Below are positions 13,433 to 22,320 of a stretch of 64,000 nucleotides of DNA, piece by piece. The notes beneath the pieces are model-generated. The model did not search any database, was not told where the DNA came from, and saw only the letters and a program-made list of their open reading frames with translations. Origin of the DNA: CAWJPY01 sp963844865 (lineage in GTDB: Bacteria; Acidobacteriota; Thermoanaerobaculia; Thermoanaerobaculales; Sulfomarinibacteraceae); contig CAWJPY010000001.1 of assembly GCA_963844865.1 (NCBI GenBank), forward strand, positions 186,001 to 250,000, written 5' to 3'. Position numbers and translations under genes: made by a program. Positions within the stretch are counted from its first letter, which is position 1. Each line of letters opens with the position of its first letter.

Positions 13433-13494
13433 GTGCAGCCGAACCCAGGAGCGGCGGCAGTGAGCGCACAGATCAGCGCCCTCCGACAGAACAG

Positions 13495-13775
13495 CGCGGG
13501 CCTCGGGCGTGCCACTGGTGACACTTTCCCGAGGTGACGCGGACCGGCCGAGCCTGACCCGGGGTCGGGAAAGTGTCAGCGGTGGCAACCTCGGGGAAGG
13601 CGTCGAAAGAATCGGCGCGCCGCGGCATCTCTCCCTTCGGGCAGGCCAAAGGGGGTGCCAGGCACGCTTCCGGATTCAGCTGTCTGGGTGCTATCGAATC
13701 AAGACGGCGTGCCAGGCACCCCGCTGTGGTGCTCCTCAAGCGTGTCGCCGTTGAACGCCCGCTGAATGGTGTCCG
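13495..13775. repeat. GTGCCAGGCAC dispersed repeat, copy 2 (long form)
   Basis: This is a long copy of about 280 bp. In order it has GGCGTGCCACTGGTGACACT, a GGTCGGGAAAGTGTCAGCGG block, an ATCTCTCCCTTCGGG block, GGGGTGCCAGGCACGCTTCC, TCAAGACGGCGTGCCAGGCA and GTTGAACGCCCGCTGAA. The same blocks in the same order appear at 55.96-56.22 kb and partly at 31.55-31.80 kb. Confidence 0.85.
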
Positions 13776-13909
13776 CAGATCGCGGCCGCCGATTCCTGCC
13801 GCTGCCGCTGGTCGACGCCGCCGATCGCCGCGTAAGGACGCCGGGTGAGCGCCCGGCGGTCCATCGAGGATCGATCCTTATGCCTCGGTGTCCTGCTCTC
13901 GTCAAGATG

Positions 13910-13952
13910 AAATTCGGGGAGGCGGTCTGTCCGAAACCGCCTCCCCGAATTT
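13910..13952 (-). terminator. Terminator of tRNA-Phe
   Basis: A perfect 17-bp inverted repeat (AAATTCGGGGAGGCGGT at 13910-13926 and its complement at 13936-13952) with a 9-base loop lies 4 bases after the tRNA-Phe 3' end. Confidence 0.85.
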
Positions 13953-13956
13953 CAGG

Positions 13957-14032
13957 TGGTGCCCAGGGCCGGAGTTGAACCAGCGACACCCGCATTTTCA
14001 GTGCGGTGCTCTACCAACTGAGCTACCTGGGC
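13957..14032 (-). tRNA. tRNA-Phe (GAA anticodon)
   Basis: The minus strand reads GCCCAGGTAGCTCAGTTGG and ends CGGCCCTGGGCACCA. The anticodon stem-loop is CCGCA-CTGAAAA-TGCGG, anticodon GAA. CCA is encoded. It has its own promoter and terminator. Confidence 0.96.
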
Positions 14033-14047
14033 GACCAGGCGTCCCGC

Positions 14048-14077
14048 CTTATATCCGAAGTCGGCGGAGGGTGTCAA
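14048..14077 (-). promoter_or_regulatory. tRNA-Phe promoter (TTGACA-18-TATAAG)
   Basis: On the minus strand TTGACA (14072-14077) and TATAAG (14048-14053) are 18 bases apart, ending about 15 bases before the tRNA. It diverges from the tolQ promoter region. Confidence 0.82.
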
Positions 14078-14126
14078 CCGACACGGGGGCGCAGTGGCCG
14101 CGGACACAACCCCACCGCGTACCCAG

Positions 14127-14148
14127 TGGCACGACGATTGCGTACAAT
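14127..14148 (+). promoter_or_regulatory. tolQ promoter: TACAAT -10 overlapping a sigma-54-like TGGCACG-N4-TTGCG
   Basis: TACAAT (14143-14148) lies 8 bases before the GTG start of tolQ. Directly before it, TGGCACG (14127-14133) and TTGCG (14138-14142) match the -24/-12 sigma-54 consensus except for the last base. Either would start transcription at about 14153-14155, almost at the start codon. Confidence 0.45.
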
Positions 14149-14156
14149 GTGGAACC

Positions 14157-14831
<675 letters not shown>

Positions 14832-14934
14832 TGTCGGATCCAGCGCACTCCAGTGGTCGCGGTCGCCCCCGTGGGCCCGTCGCGAGGCGCCGCCCGCGAC
14901 CGGCAGCGCCGGCCGACCGATGAGGTGAGGTCCC

Positions 14935-15345
14935 ATGGCCTTCCAGACATCCGACAACCTGGGCGATCTCGCGGACATCAACGTGACGCCCCTCGTGGAC
15001 GTCATGTTGGTGCTGCTCATCATCTTCATCATCACCGCGCCCATGCTCGTCCAGGGGTTGACCGTGGACCTGCCCAAGCAGCAGGCGCCGGCCCTCAACG
15101 GCAAGGGCCACGAGCCCGTCATCCTCACGATCACCAGGGACCACGTGATCCTCCTCGACGACGAACCGGTGCACATCAAGCTCCTGGCCGATCGGCTCGG
15201 CGCCGAGCTGGCCGGCAGCCCACGTCCCGTGTACCTGAAGGCGGACGAGAGCGTGCCCTACGGCTTCGTGGTCCGGGTCCTGGCCGTCCTCGATCAGGTG
15301 GGGGTCGAGCAGGTCGGCATGGTCACCCGCCCGGAACCGAGATAG
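14935..15345 (+). CDS. tolR: TolR/ExbD biopolymer transport protein
   Basis: This 136-residue partner of TolQ has one N-terminal TM helix containing the proton-carrying Asp (INVTPLVDVMLVLLIIFIIT, Asp in PLVDVML) and a periplasmic domain with the family pattern VDLPKQQAPAL and KADESVPYGFVVRVL. GAGGTGAGG precedes the ATG. It lies 103 bases after tolQ and its stop directly abuts the next ATG. Confidence 0.94.
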   Translation: MAFQTSDNLGDLADINVTPLVDVMLVLLIIFIITAPMLVQGLTVDLPKQQAPALNGKGHEPVILTITRDHVILLDDEPVHIKLLADRLGAELAGSPRPVYLKADESVPYGFVVRVLAVLDQVGVEQVGMVTRPEPR

Positions 15346-16101
15346 ATGGACCGGGTGTCCGAGCTCCTCGCCGAGCGTGAGCGGGCGCAACCGGGTCTGC
15401 TTCCCTGGGTGGGTGTGGCCGCGATGCTGCACCTCGTCGTCGCCGGGAGCGTGTTCATGATCAGCCGCTCCGCCTCCGCCCGGCCGACCCACCTGCCGAC
15501 GGTGTCGGTCCGCATCATCCAACCGCAGCGCGCACCAGCCCCCCGCGCGAGCCGGCCGCGCTCCAAGCCCGCGCCGGCGGCCACTCCCGTTCCCAGACCA
15601 AAGCCGACCGCCGCCGCCGCGGCGACCCCGGTCCCGCGGCCCACGGCCGCCCCCCAGCCGCCGCCGAGCGAAGAGGCCATGCCGGCGCCAACCCCCCGGC
15701 CCGCCCCCGCCGCCACGTCCGTCCCCGAGCCTGAGGGCCCCCCTGGCGACAGAGAGGGCGGCCATGGGGTCAGCAAGGGGCTGTCCCTTGGCGAAGGCAC
15801 CGGCAGCCGCATACCCGGCATTCCCTCGGACTTCCAGTTCACCTACTACATCGAGCGCATGCTGGCCCTCATCGAGTCCCGCTGGTACAAGCCGGTGGCG
15901 GGTGCAGGGACCCGCGCCCAGGTGCGCTTTCGTATTCTCGCCAACGGCCGCGTGGAGGACATCGTCCTCGAGCAGGCATCGGGTAACCCGTCCTTCGACC
16001 GGGCCGCGTTGCGCGCGCTCTACGCCGCCAACCCCCTCCCACCCCTGCCACCGGCCTACGGCAAGTCGGACCTCACCGTCCATCTCAGCTTCACGGAGTG
16101 A
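15346..16101 (+). CDS. TolA/TonB-like energy-transducing protein with Pro/Ala linker
   Basis: This 251-residue protein spans the periplasm and carries TolQR energy to the outer membrane. It has a cytoplasmic N-terminus, a TM helix at about residues 21-39 (VGVAAMLHLVVAGSVFMI), a long Pro/Ala/Arg-rich linker (about residues 55-135) made of simple-sequence codons, and a TonB-type C-terminal domain (YYIERMLALIESRWYKPV, then NPSFDRAALRALYAANPLPP). By position it acts as TolA; by domain it is TonB-C. Its ATG immediately follows the tolR stop. Confidence 0.88.
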   Translation: MDRVSELLAERERAQPGLLPWVGVAAMLHLVVAGSVFMISRSASARPTHLPTVSVRIIQPQRAPAPRASRPRSKPAPAATPVPRPKPTAAAAATPVPRPTAAPQPPPSEEAMPAPTPRPAPAATSVPEPEGPPGDREGGHGVSKGLSLGEGTGSRIPGIPSDFQFTYYIERMLALIESRWYKPVAGAGTRAQVRFRILANGRVEDIVLEQASGNPSFDRAALRALYAANPLPPLPPAYGKSDLTVHLSFTE

Positions 16102-16104
16102 TTC

Positions 16105-17400
16105 ATGACCACTCGTCGACGGTCTCTCGCATTCATCCTCGTCCTCGCCGCGGCGGCCACCGCCGCCGCCCAGGGCGAGATCTACCTCGAGATCACCCAG
16201 CCGGGCCTGCGCCGGGTGGCGGTGGCGGCGCCGCCTTTGATGGTGCTGCCCGGGACCCCGGCCGACGTCGCCACGAGCTTCCAGGTCACCCTGGACGAGG
16301 ACCTACGCGCGGCCGCGCCCATCGCGCTGGTGGACAAGCGCCTCTACACCCTCGTGGAGGATGACCCCAGACCGGACGTGCTCCACCAACGCTGGCGCGC
16401 CATCGGCGCCCAGTTCCTGCTCTCCGGCACCGTGGTCCGCGCCGGTGGCCAGCTCGTGGTGGAGGCGCGGCTCGTGGACCTGGTGTCCGGAGAGTTCGCC
16501 TTCTCCAAGAGGTACCGGGCCGGCACCTCCGCCGCCCAGGTGGTGGCGCACACCCTGGCCAACGACCTGGTCCAGGTGTTCACCGGTCGACCCGGCCCCT
16601 TCCTGTCGCGCATGGCCTTCATCTCCAACCGCACCGGTAGCGACGAGGTGTGGGTGATGGACTGGAACGGCGCCAATCCCAAGCAGCTCACGAAGCACGG
16701 CGCCATCGCCCTGGCCCCGGCCTGGTCGCCGGACGGCAAGCACCTGGTCTTCACGTCCTACCTCAAGGGGGGACCGGCCCTGTTCCTGCTCACTCCCCAG
16801 GAGGGCTACCTGAAGCAGTTGTGGGACAAGGGCGGCGTCAACTCCTCGGCCAGCTTCTCTCCGGACGGCCGCCAGATCGCCTTCGCCTCGTCGACGGACG
16901 GCAACGTGGACATCTACGTCATGCCGGTCGCCGGCGGCGAGGCGACCCGCCTCACCACCGCCCGGGGCATCGACACGCAGCCCGCGTGGTCACCCAACGG
17001 CCGTCAGATCGCGTTCACCTCCAGCCGCTCGGGATCGCCCCAGATCTACCTCATGGACGCCGACGGCTCGAACGTACGCCGCCTCACCTTCGGCGGCCAC
17101 TTCTACGACGAGGCGGCCTGGTCCTATGACGGGACCCGCCTGGTCTGCACGACCCGGGTGGATGGGCGCTTCCAGCTCGCCACCATCGACACCGTGAGCG
17201 GCCAGGAGACCATCCTCCCCGGTCCCGGCAACAACGAGTCGCCCTCCTTCTCTCCCGACGGTTCCATGCTCGCGTTCGCGTCCGACCGGACCGGCACCCA
17301 GCAGATCTACATCACGGACGCCGACGGCGTGCCCCGGCAGCTCACCCAGGACGGCACCAACCACTCCCCGACCTGGACCTCCCAGGGGACGGGGCACTAG
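16105..17400 (+). CDS. tolB: Tol-Pal system beta-propeller protein TolB
   Basis: This is a periplasmic TolB of 431 residues with a signal peptide (RRRSLAFILVLAAAATAAAQ), an N-terminal TolB domain (VDKRLYTL, RWRAIGAQFLLSGTV) and a C-terminal propeller of five to six PD40/WD40-like repeats with the usual SPDGRQIAF and IYVMPVAGG strings. It starts 3 bases after the preceding stop. Pal, normally next, is not in this window. Confidence 0.95.
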   Translation: MTTRRRSLAFILVLAAAATAAAQGEIYLEITQPGLRRVAVAAPPLMVLPGTPADVATSFQVTLDEDLRAAAPIALVDKRLYTLVEDDPRPDVLHQRWRAIGAQFLLSGTVVRAGGQLVVEARLVDLVSGEFAFSKRYRAGTSAAQVVAHTLANDLVQVFTGRPGPFLSRMAFISNRTGSDEVWVMDWNGANPKQLTKHGAIALAPAWSPDGKHLVFTSYLKGGPALFLLTPQEGYLKQLWDKGGVNSSASFSPDGRQIAFASSTDGNVDIYVMPVAGGEATRLTTARGIDTQPAWSPNGRQIAFTSSRSGSPQIYLMDADGSNVRRLTFGGHFYDEAAWSYDGTRLVCTTRVDGRFQLATIDTVSGQETILPGPGNNESPSFSPDGSMLAFASDRTGTQQIYITDADGVPRQLTQDGTNHSPTWTSQGTGH

Positions 17401-17526
17401 GGCAGGGCCGGCACGATCCGGCAGCCGCCCCGGTGCACAGGACCGGGGTACAATGGGCGCGGGCTCGTCCGAGCCCGCACCGGCAGTCGCGACAGGGCTC
17501 GCGCCCGGTCCTCGGAGGATTTCTTC

Positions 17527-17961
17527 ATGGGTGACCGCAAGTATCGTCATCGTGGCTACATGGACGATGACCGGGAGTATGAGGAGCGACGTCCCCGACG
17601 ACCGGTGGACGACGGCGGCCGACCACGTTCGGAGGGCGCCCCGCGGGGTCGCGGGCTCGGCGCTCCCACCGCGGTCGCCTTCAAGTGCGCCCTCTGCGGC
17701 CAGCAGGCCCAGGGGACGGTGGAGCTGGACACCACCTGTGAGCGGTGCGGCAAACCGCTCCACACCTGCACCAACTGCGCCTTCTTCGACCCGGCTGCTC
17801 GCTTCGAGTGCCGCAAGACGATCTCGGCGCGCATCGAGGACAAGGGCGGCGCCAACCAGTGCCCGCTCTACCAACCCAAGCAGGTGCGCGACCTCAGATC
17901 GGCGAAGCCGGAGTCGGCCATGGACGCCCGCGCCGCCTTCGACGCCCTCTTCAAGAAGTGA
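17527..17961 (+). CDS. Conserved Zn-ribbon protein of unknown function
   Basis: This is a 144-residue soluble protein. The first 45 residues are charged and probably disordered (RHRGYMDDDREYEERRPRRP). Then come CALCG, CERCG, CTNC, a C in FECRK and a C in NQCPLY, enough for one or two zinc sites. The tail (residues 120-144) contains an AFDALFKK end. I do not know a function. A TACAAT at 17452-17457 may be its promoter. Its stop (TGA) overlaps the MFS start by one base, so the two are probably coupled. Confidence 0.75.
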   Translation: MGDRKYRHRGYMDDDREYEERRPRRPVDDGGRPRSEGAPRGRGLGAPTAVAFKCALCGQQAQGTVELDTTCERCGKPLHTCTNCAFFDPAARFECRKTISARIEDKGGANQCPLYQPKQVRDLRSAKPESAMDARAAFDALFKK

Positions 17962-19313
17962 TGAAATCCCAGACGGAAGGTGGTTCCGCCGTGGCACATC
18001 CATCCACGATGACTGCGAATCAGAGTTGGTTCCATCCCTCCAAGCGCCCGTATCGCTTCACCATCCTGGCCTTCGTCAGCCTCCTCACCTACGGCTCCTA
18101 CTTCGCCTATGACTCGGTGGGCGCCATCGCCCCGACCCTGCTCAGGGTCCTGGATGTGCCGCGCAGCGCCATCGGCACCATGTACACCGTGTACAGCATC
18201 GCAGCGATCCTCTCGGTGTTCCTGGGCGGGATGCTCATCGACCGCATCGGCACGCGGGCCGCCAGCACCATCTTCGCGCTCGTCGTGGCGGTGGGAGCGA
18301 CCGTGGTCGCTCTCGCGCCCAACATCATGGTGGTGTACGCGGGGCGCTTCATCTTCGGTGGCGGCTCGGAGGCGCTGGTGGTGGCACAGAGCGCGATCCT
18401 GGCGCGCTGGTTCAAGGGCAAAGAGCTCGCCCTCTCCTTTGGCATCGCCCTCACCATCAGCCGCCTCGGGACCCTCTTCTCCTTCAACACGGAGGAGGTC
18501 ATCGCGCAGCACTTCGGCGACTACCGCGCCGCCCTCTGGGCCGCAGTCATCTTCTGTCTCGTCTCCCTCGGCGCCGCCCTCGTCTACTGGGCCATGGACC
18601 GACGCGGCGCCAAGGCGCTGGAGCTCGAGGAGGCCGAGACCGAGGACAAGGTGGTGTTCTCCGACGTCAAGAAGTTCCCCACCTCGTTCTGGTACGTGGC
18701 CATCCTGTGCGTGACCTTCTACTCGGCGATCTTTCCCTTCACGGCCCTGTCCACCGATTTCTTCCACGACAAGTGGGGGATCCCGCTGACGGTCGGGGAG
18801 GGCGGCGGCTTCTTCGGCCAGGTCTTCTATAACATCATCCACATGTTCTCCACGGCCGGAGGCACCACCACCATCATCATCGCCGCTTCCATGTTCCTGG
18901 CCCCCTTCGCCGGGCAGCTGGTGGACAAGATCGGCAAGCGCGCCTCGCTCATGACCCTGGGCTCGCTGCTGATGATCCCCAGCTTCCTCGTGATGGCCTT
19001 CACCCTGGTGCAGCCGCGGTACCCCATGATGATGCTGGGCGCGGCCTTCGTGCTGGTGCCGGCGGCGATGTGGCCGGCGGTGCCGCTCATCGTCCGCAAG
19101 GAGCTGGTGGGCTCCGCGTTCGGCCTCATCACCATGATCCAGAACATCGGCCTCGCCCTCTTCCCCTACCTCAACGGCAAGCTGCGGGACGTCACCAACA
19201 CCTACACCGCCAGCATGCTGATGTTCGCGAGCCTCGGGCTGGTTGGCCTCGTCTTCGCCTACCTCCTCAAGCGCGCGGACGCGAAGGAGGGCGGAGCGCT
19301 CGAAAGCCCGTGA
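17961..19313 (+). CDS. Major facilitator superfamily transporter
   Basis: This is a 12-TM MFS permease of about 450 residues. The 2-3 loop carries the family motif as GGMLIDRIGTRAAS, and the second-half repeat is FAGQLVDKIGKRAS. A glycine-rich insertion with GEGGGFFGQVFYNII lies between TM7 and TM8. The ATG at 17961 overlaps the previous stop (TGATG); a second ATG at 18009 would remove 16 residues and is also possible. The substrate is unknown; overall it resembles organic-anion or sugar-phosphate type MFS proteins without a diagnostic residue. Confidence 0.85.
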   Translation: MKSQTEGGSAVAHPSTMTANQSWFHPSKRPYRFTILAFVSLLTYGSYFAYDSVGAIAPTLLRVLDVPRSAIGTMYTVYSIAAILSVFLGGMLIDRIGTRAASTIFALVVAVGATVVALAPNIMVVYAGRFIFGGGSEALVVAQSAILARWFKGKELALSFGIALTISRLGTLFSFNTEEVIAQHFGDYRAALWAAVIFCLVSLGAALVYWAMDRRGAKALELEEAETEDKVVFSDVKKFPTSFWYVAILCVTFYSAIFPFTALSTDFFHDKWGIPLTVGEGGGFFGQVFYNIIHMFSTAGGTTTIIIAASMFLAPFAGQLVDKIGKRASLMTLGSLLMIPSFLVMAFTLVQPRYPMMMLGAAFVLVPAAMWPAVPLIVRKELVGSAFGLITMIQNIGLALFPYLNGKLRDVTNTYTASMLMFASLGLVGLVFAYLLKRADAKEGGALESP

Positions 19314-19416
19314 TCCCGAAGGTCCCGACGCGCGTCGCTGCGGTCGCCGCCGCGAATGGATGTGGTCTGGCTCACCGACACAGCGGGGCTCCAGACAGGC
19401 GTCGGCGGATGGCTGA

Positions 19417-19486
19417 TATATTCGGAAAGATGCTCCGTGGCTCCCTCCGGCAGCCGCGGTTGCCGGAGGAGCTGCCCAGGTGCTGA
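19417..19486 (+). promoter_or_regulatory. Possible promoter and 18-codon leader ORF before the phosphoesterase
   Basis: TATATT (19417-19422) is followed by seven bases and an ATG at 19430 that opens an 18-codon frame ending at 19486 (MLRGSLRQPRLPEELPRC). Its stop overlaps the GTG start of the next gene (19480). This could be a leaderless leader peptide coupled to the phosphoesterase, or chance. Confidence 0.3.
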
Positions 19487-20328
19487 CACGCAGAGGATTC
19501 CTGACCCAGGCCACGTTCACCGCCGTTGGATCTCTCGGGATCGCGAGCAGCGGCTTCGCGGAGGCGCAGAGCGTCCCGGGGGTCCGTCGCATCACCATCT
19601 CCCTGCCACGGCTGCCTGAAGCCTGGGACGGGCTCAGAATCCTCCAGGTCTCGGACGTTCACGCCGGCCTCTACATGTCGGTGCAGCGCATGCGGGAGAT
19701 CGCCGGCCTCCTGGCACGTCTGCCCTCGGACCTCATCGTCTTCACCGGCGACCAGGTCGATCGCAGGGCCGTGGACGCGGACATGTTCAGTGAGGGGTTC
19801 CGCGGGCTCGAAGCCCCTCTAGGCGTGTACGGCATCCTCGGGAACCACGACCACTACGTGGGCCGGACGTTGGCCAGGCGGGCGCTCACCGGTGCCGGCA
19901 TCACGCCCCTGGTCAACCGTGCCACCGAGCTGCGACGGGGCCGCCAACGGCTGACGTTGGTGGGCGTGGACGACCTGTACGCCCGCGGCGGGGGACCGGA
20001 CTTCAACCTCATCGGCCGTCACCCGGAGCGTTTCCACCTCTGCCTGTGCCACCAGCCCCAGGGCTGGCGTGGGGCACGCGCCGCGGGGGCCGACCTCACG
20101 CTGTCCGGGCACACCCATGGGGGCCAGATCGCCCTCCCTTCCCGCAACCTCAGCCTCGCGCGGCTCACAACCCGCTACGTGGCCGGCCCCTACCGCTGGC
20201 GCCAGACCGTGCTCTACGTCTCTCGGGGGATCGGCGTGGGGGCGGTCCCTCTGCGCGTCGGCGCACCACCGGAGATCGACGTCATCACGCTGCGCAGGAA
20301 ACCCGTGGCGCTGTCCGCCGCCGCCTGA
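19480..20328 (+). CDS. Tat-exported metallophosphoesterase (YaeI-like)
   Basis: This is a 282-residue calcineurin-type phosphoesterase. The N-terminus has a twin-arginine signal (MLTRRGFLTQATFTAVGSLG). All metal-binding motifs are present: VSDVHAG, FTGDQVDR, GILGNHDHYVG, LCLCHQPQG and LSGHTHGGQIALP. The YaeI group are phosphodiesterases, some acting on UDP-linked lipids. The start is a GTG preceded by GGAGGAG. The gene runs toward the fmdB-type gene on the other strand. Confidence 0.9.
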   Translation: MLTRRGFLTQATFTAVGSLGIASSGFAEAQSVPGVRRITISLPRLPEAWDGLRILQVSDVHAGLYMSVQRMREIAGLLARLPSDLIVFTGDQVDRRAVDADMFSEGFRGLEAPLGVYGILGNHDHYVGRTLARRALTGAGITPLVNRATELRRGRQRLTLVGVDDLYARGGGPDFNLIGRHPERFHLCLCHQPQGWRGARAAGADLTLSGHTHGGQIALPSRNLSLARLTTRYVAGPYRWRQTVLYVSRGIGVGAVPLRVGAPPEIDVITLRRKPVALSAAA

Positions 20329-20527
20329 GTCTCGGCCTCGGCCGGCGGCCGATCGCTGCTCTGTCGACGGTGACCGCTGCCCACTGCCGCCGTCGCTGGC
20401 CGCGGGCGCGGACGCTGTGGCGGGTTCCTGCCCCTGTCGCGGCCGCCGCTCCTGCGGTTGGACGACATGGATCGGTGTCGTACGCGGGCACGGACACGGA
20501 CGTGGGACAGCCCGGCATCCGCGGGCG

Positions 20528-21010
20528 CTACATGGGGTAGAGGCCCTCGTCGCGGTCCGGGCCGCCGCCGCCGAAGCCACCGCCCTCGTCGCCCATCTCT
20601 TCCTCGAGGGCGTCGCCGAGCTCCTCCTCCACCTTCTCCGGGTCCTCGCCGGCCTCCAACCTGCGGATCATCTCCTCCATGGCGGGGGTGACCGGCTCGC
20701 CGGCGAGCTCGGTCATCCTGCGCACCGCCGCCGCCATCTGGCGCGGATCGTTCTCGTCCATGGACTCCAGCTCGGCGGCGAGCTGCATCATCTCGCGCTC
20801 CATGCGCGGGTCATCGTCGCCCCCGCCTCCACCGGCGGCGGCCGGAGCCGCGGCCTTGCGGGAGGCGGCGACGCCGAAGCGGGACGGCACCCGCTCCAGG
20901 TCTCGGGCGCCGCACCGCGGGCAGGTCGGAACCTTGGTGGTCTCCACCTTGAACGAGTGAAAGCTGTAGATGCGGTTGCACTGGCGGCACAGGAACTCGT
21001 ACACCGGCAT
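20528..21010 (-). CDS. FmdB-family zinc ribbon protein with acidic tail
   Basis: This 160-residue protein begins with the FmdB/putative regulatory domain (MPVYEFLCRQCNRIYSFHSF, CPRCG at about residues 34-38), one zinc ribbon. The second half is Glu/Asp-rich with helical repeats (MEREMMQLAAELESMDENDP, EEMIRRLEAGEDPEKVEEEL) and a Gly/Asp end. Its ATG overlaps the hflX stop (TGATG), so it is the last gene of the four-gene operon. Confidence 0.85.
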   Translation of the reverse strand: MPVYEFLCRQCNRIYSFHSFKVETTKVPTCPRCGARDLERVPSRFGVAASRKAAAPAAAGGGGGDDDPRMEREMMQLAAELESMDENDPRQMAAAVRRMTELAGEPVTPAMEEMIRRLEAGEDPEKVEEELGDALEEEMGDEGGGFGGGGPDRDEGLYPM

Positions 21011-22320
21011 CAGGTCCCTCCCTCGGCAGCGGTGGTACCCCAGTGGGAGACCCGATAGCGGTCGAGACCGGCCTCGGCCAGCCGCCGACCGTCGATCCGC
21101 ATGGCCAGCTCCACCGCCTCGGCTCGGAAGCGGCGGGCCACCAGGTGGGGCAGCCCCACCGCCCGCTGCACCATCTCGACCTCCTCCAGGGGGACCCGCA
21201 GCAGGGTCACACCCGGCGCCGACAGGAGCTCGTCCCGGATCGCACCGCGGAGGGACTCCAGCCCTTCGCCGGTGGTCGCGGACACCAGCGCGAACCGGCC
21301 CTCCCCCAGGGGAGGGTGCGGCCGCGGCGCCGGCATGAGGTCGATCTTGTTGATCACCAGCAGCACCTGCTCGTCCTCCACACCCAGCCCTTCCAGCACG
21401 TCTGTGCCCACGCTCAGGTGCTCCTCCCAGCTCGGGTGGGAGCCGTCCACGACGTGGAGCAGGAGGTCGGCCTCGGTGGCCTCCTCCAGGGTCGACCGGA
21501 AGGGGGCGACCAGGTCGTGGGGGAGCTTGCGGATGAAGCCCACGGTGTCGGTCATCACCGCCACCACTCCCTCGCCGAGGGCGACCCGCCGGGACCGGGG
21601 GTCGAGGGTCGCGAAGAGACGGTCCTCCACCAGGACCCGGGCGTGGGTGAGGGCGCGGAACAGCGACGACTTGCCCGCATTGGTGTAGCCCACCAGGGCG
21701 ACGGCGGGCAGATCGCTGCGCCGCTCCCGGCGCAGCCTCCGGTCGCGCTCCACCGTGCGCAGCTTGCGCCGCAGCAGGGCGATCCGACGGGAGATCAGCC
21801 GCCGGTCGATCTCGAGCTGCGTCTCCCCCACCCCGCGGGTGCCGATGCCCCCCGCCTGACGGGAGAGGTGACGCCAACGCCGGGTGAGACGGGGCAGGAG
21901 GTAGTTGAGCTGGGCGAGCTCGACCTGGGTCTGGGCCTCCCGGGAGCGCGCACGCTGGGCGAAGATGTCGAGAATCACCGCGGCCCGGTCGAGCACCTTC
22001 ACGTCGTCGGGCAGGGCGCGCTCCAGATTACGCACTTGCGACCCGGTCAGGTCCTCGTCGAAGATGACGGCGCCCACCTCGGCGTCCCTCACCTCCTCGG
22101 CCAACCGCTCCACGAAACCGGAGCCCACCACGGTGGCGGGGTCCGGGGCGGGGCGTTCCTGGATCCGGCGCAGCACCACCTCGCCGCCGGCCGTCTCCAC
22201 CAGGCGCTCCAGCTCATCGAGGTGCTCCTCGACCACGGTCCGTGGGACATCGGCGCTGGCGAGCCCCACCAACGCCGTCCGCTCCCGTTCCGAGGGCTTG
22301 ATGGCCGTCAGGTCCCTCAA
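21010..22320 (-). CDS. hflX: Ribosome-associated GTPase HflX
   Basis: HflX binds the 50S subunit and rescues stalled ribosomes under stress. The 436-residue protein has the N-terminal HflX domain (PAPDPATVVGSGFVERLAEE, GAVIFDEDLTGSQVRNLE), the helical linker GIGTRGVGETQLEIDRR, and the G domain with GYTNAGKSSLF (G1), DTVGFIRKLPHDLV (G3) and NKID (G4). The start is TTG, placed directly after the stop of the preceding gene, which suggests re-initiation. An internal start would lose part of the N-terminal domain. Confidence 0.94.
   Translation of the reverse strand: MRDLTAIKPSERERTALVGLASADVPRTVVEEHLDELERLVETAGGEVVLRRIQERPAPDPATVVGSGFVERLAEEVRDAEVGAVIFDEDLTGSQVRNLERALPDDVKVLDRAAVILDIFAQRARSREAQTQVELAQLNYLLPRLTRRWRHLSRQAGGIGTRGVGETQLEIDRRLISRRIALLRRKLRTVERDRRLRRERRSDLPAVALVGYTNAGKSSLFRALTHARVLVEDRLFATLDPRSRRVALGEGVVAVMTDTVGFIRKLPHDLVAPFRSTLEEATEADLLLHVVDGSHPSWEEHLSVGTDVLEGLGVEDEQVLLVINKIDLMPAPRPHPPLGEGRFALVSATTGEGLESLRGAIRDELLSAPGVTLLRVPLEEVEMVQRAVGLPHLVARRFRAEAVELAMRIDGRRLAEAGLDRYRVSHWGTTAAEGGT

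Noticed and set aside
17868..19598. A 576-codon open frame on the minus strand opposite the MFS gene
   Set aside because: Antisense shadow with His/Gln/Glu/Gly low-complexity sequence.
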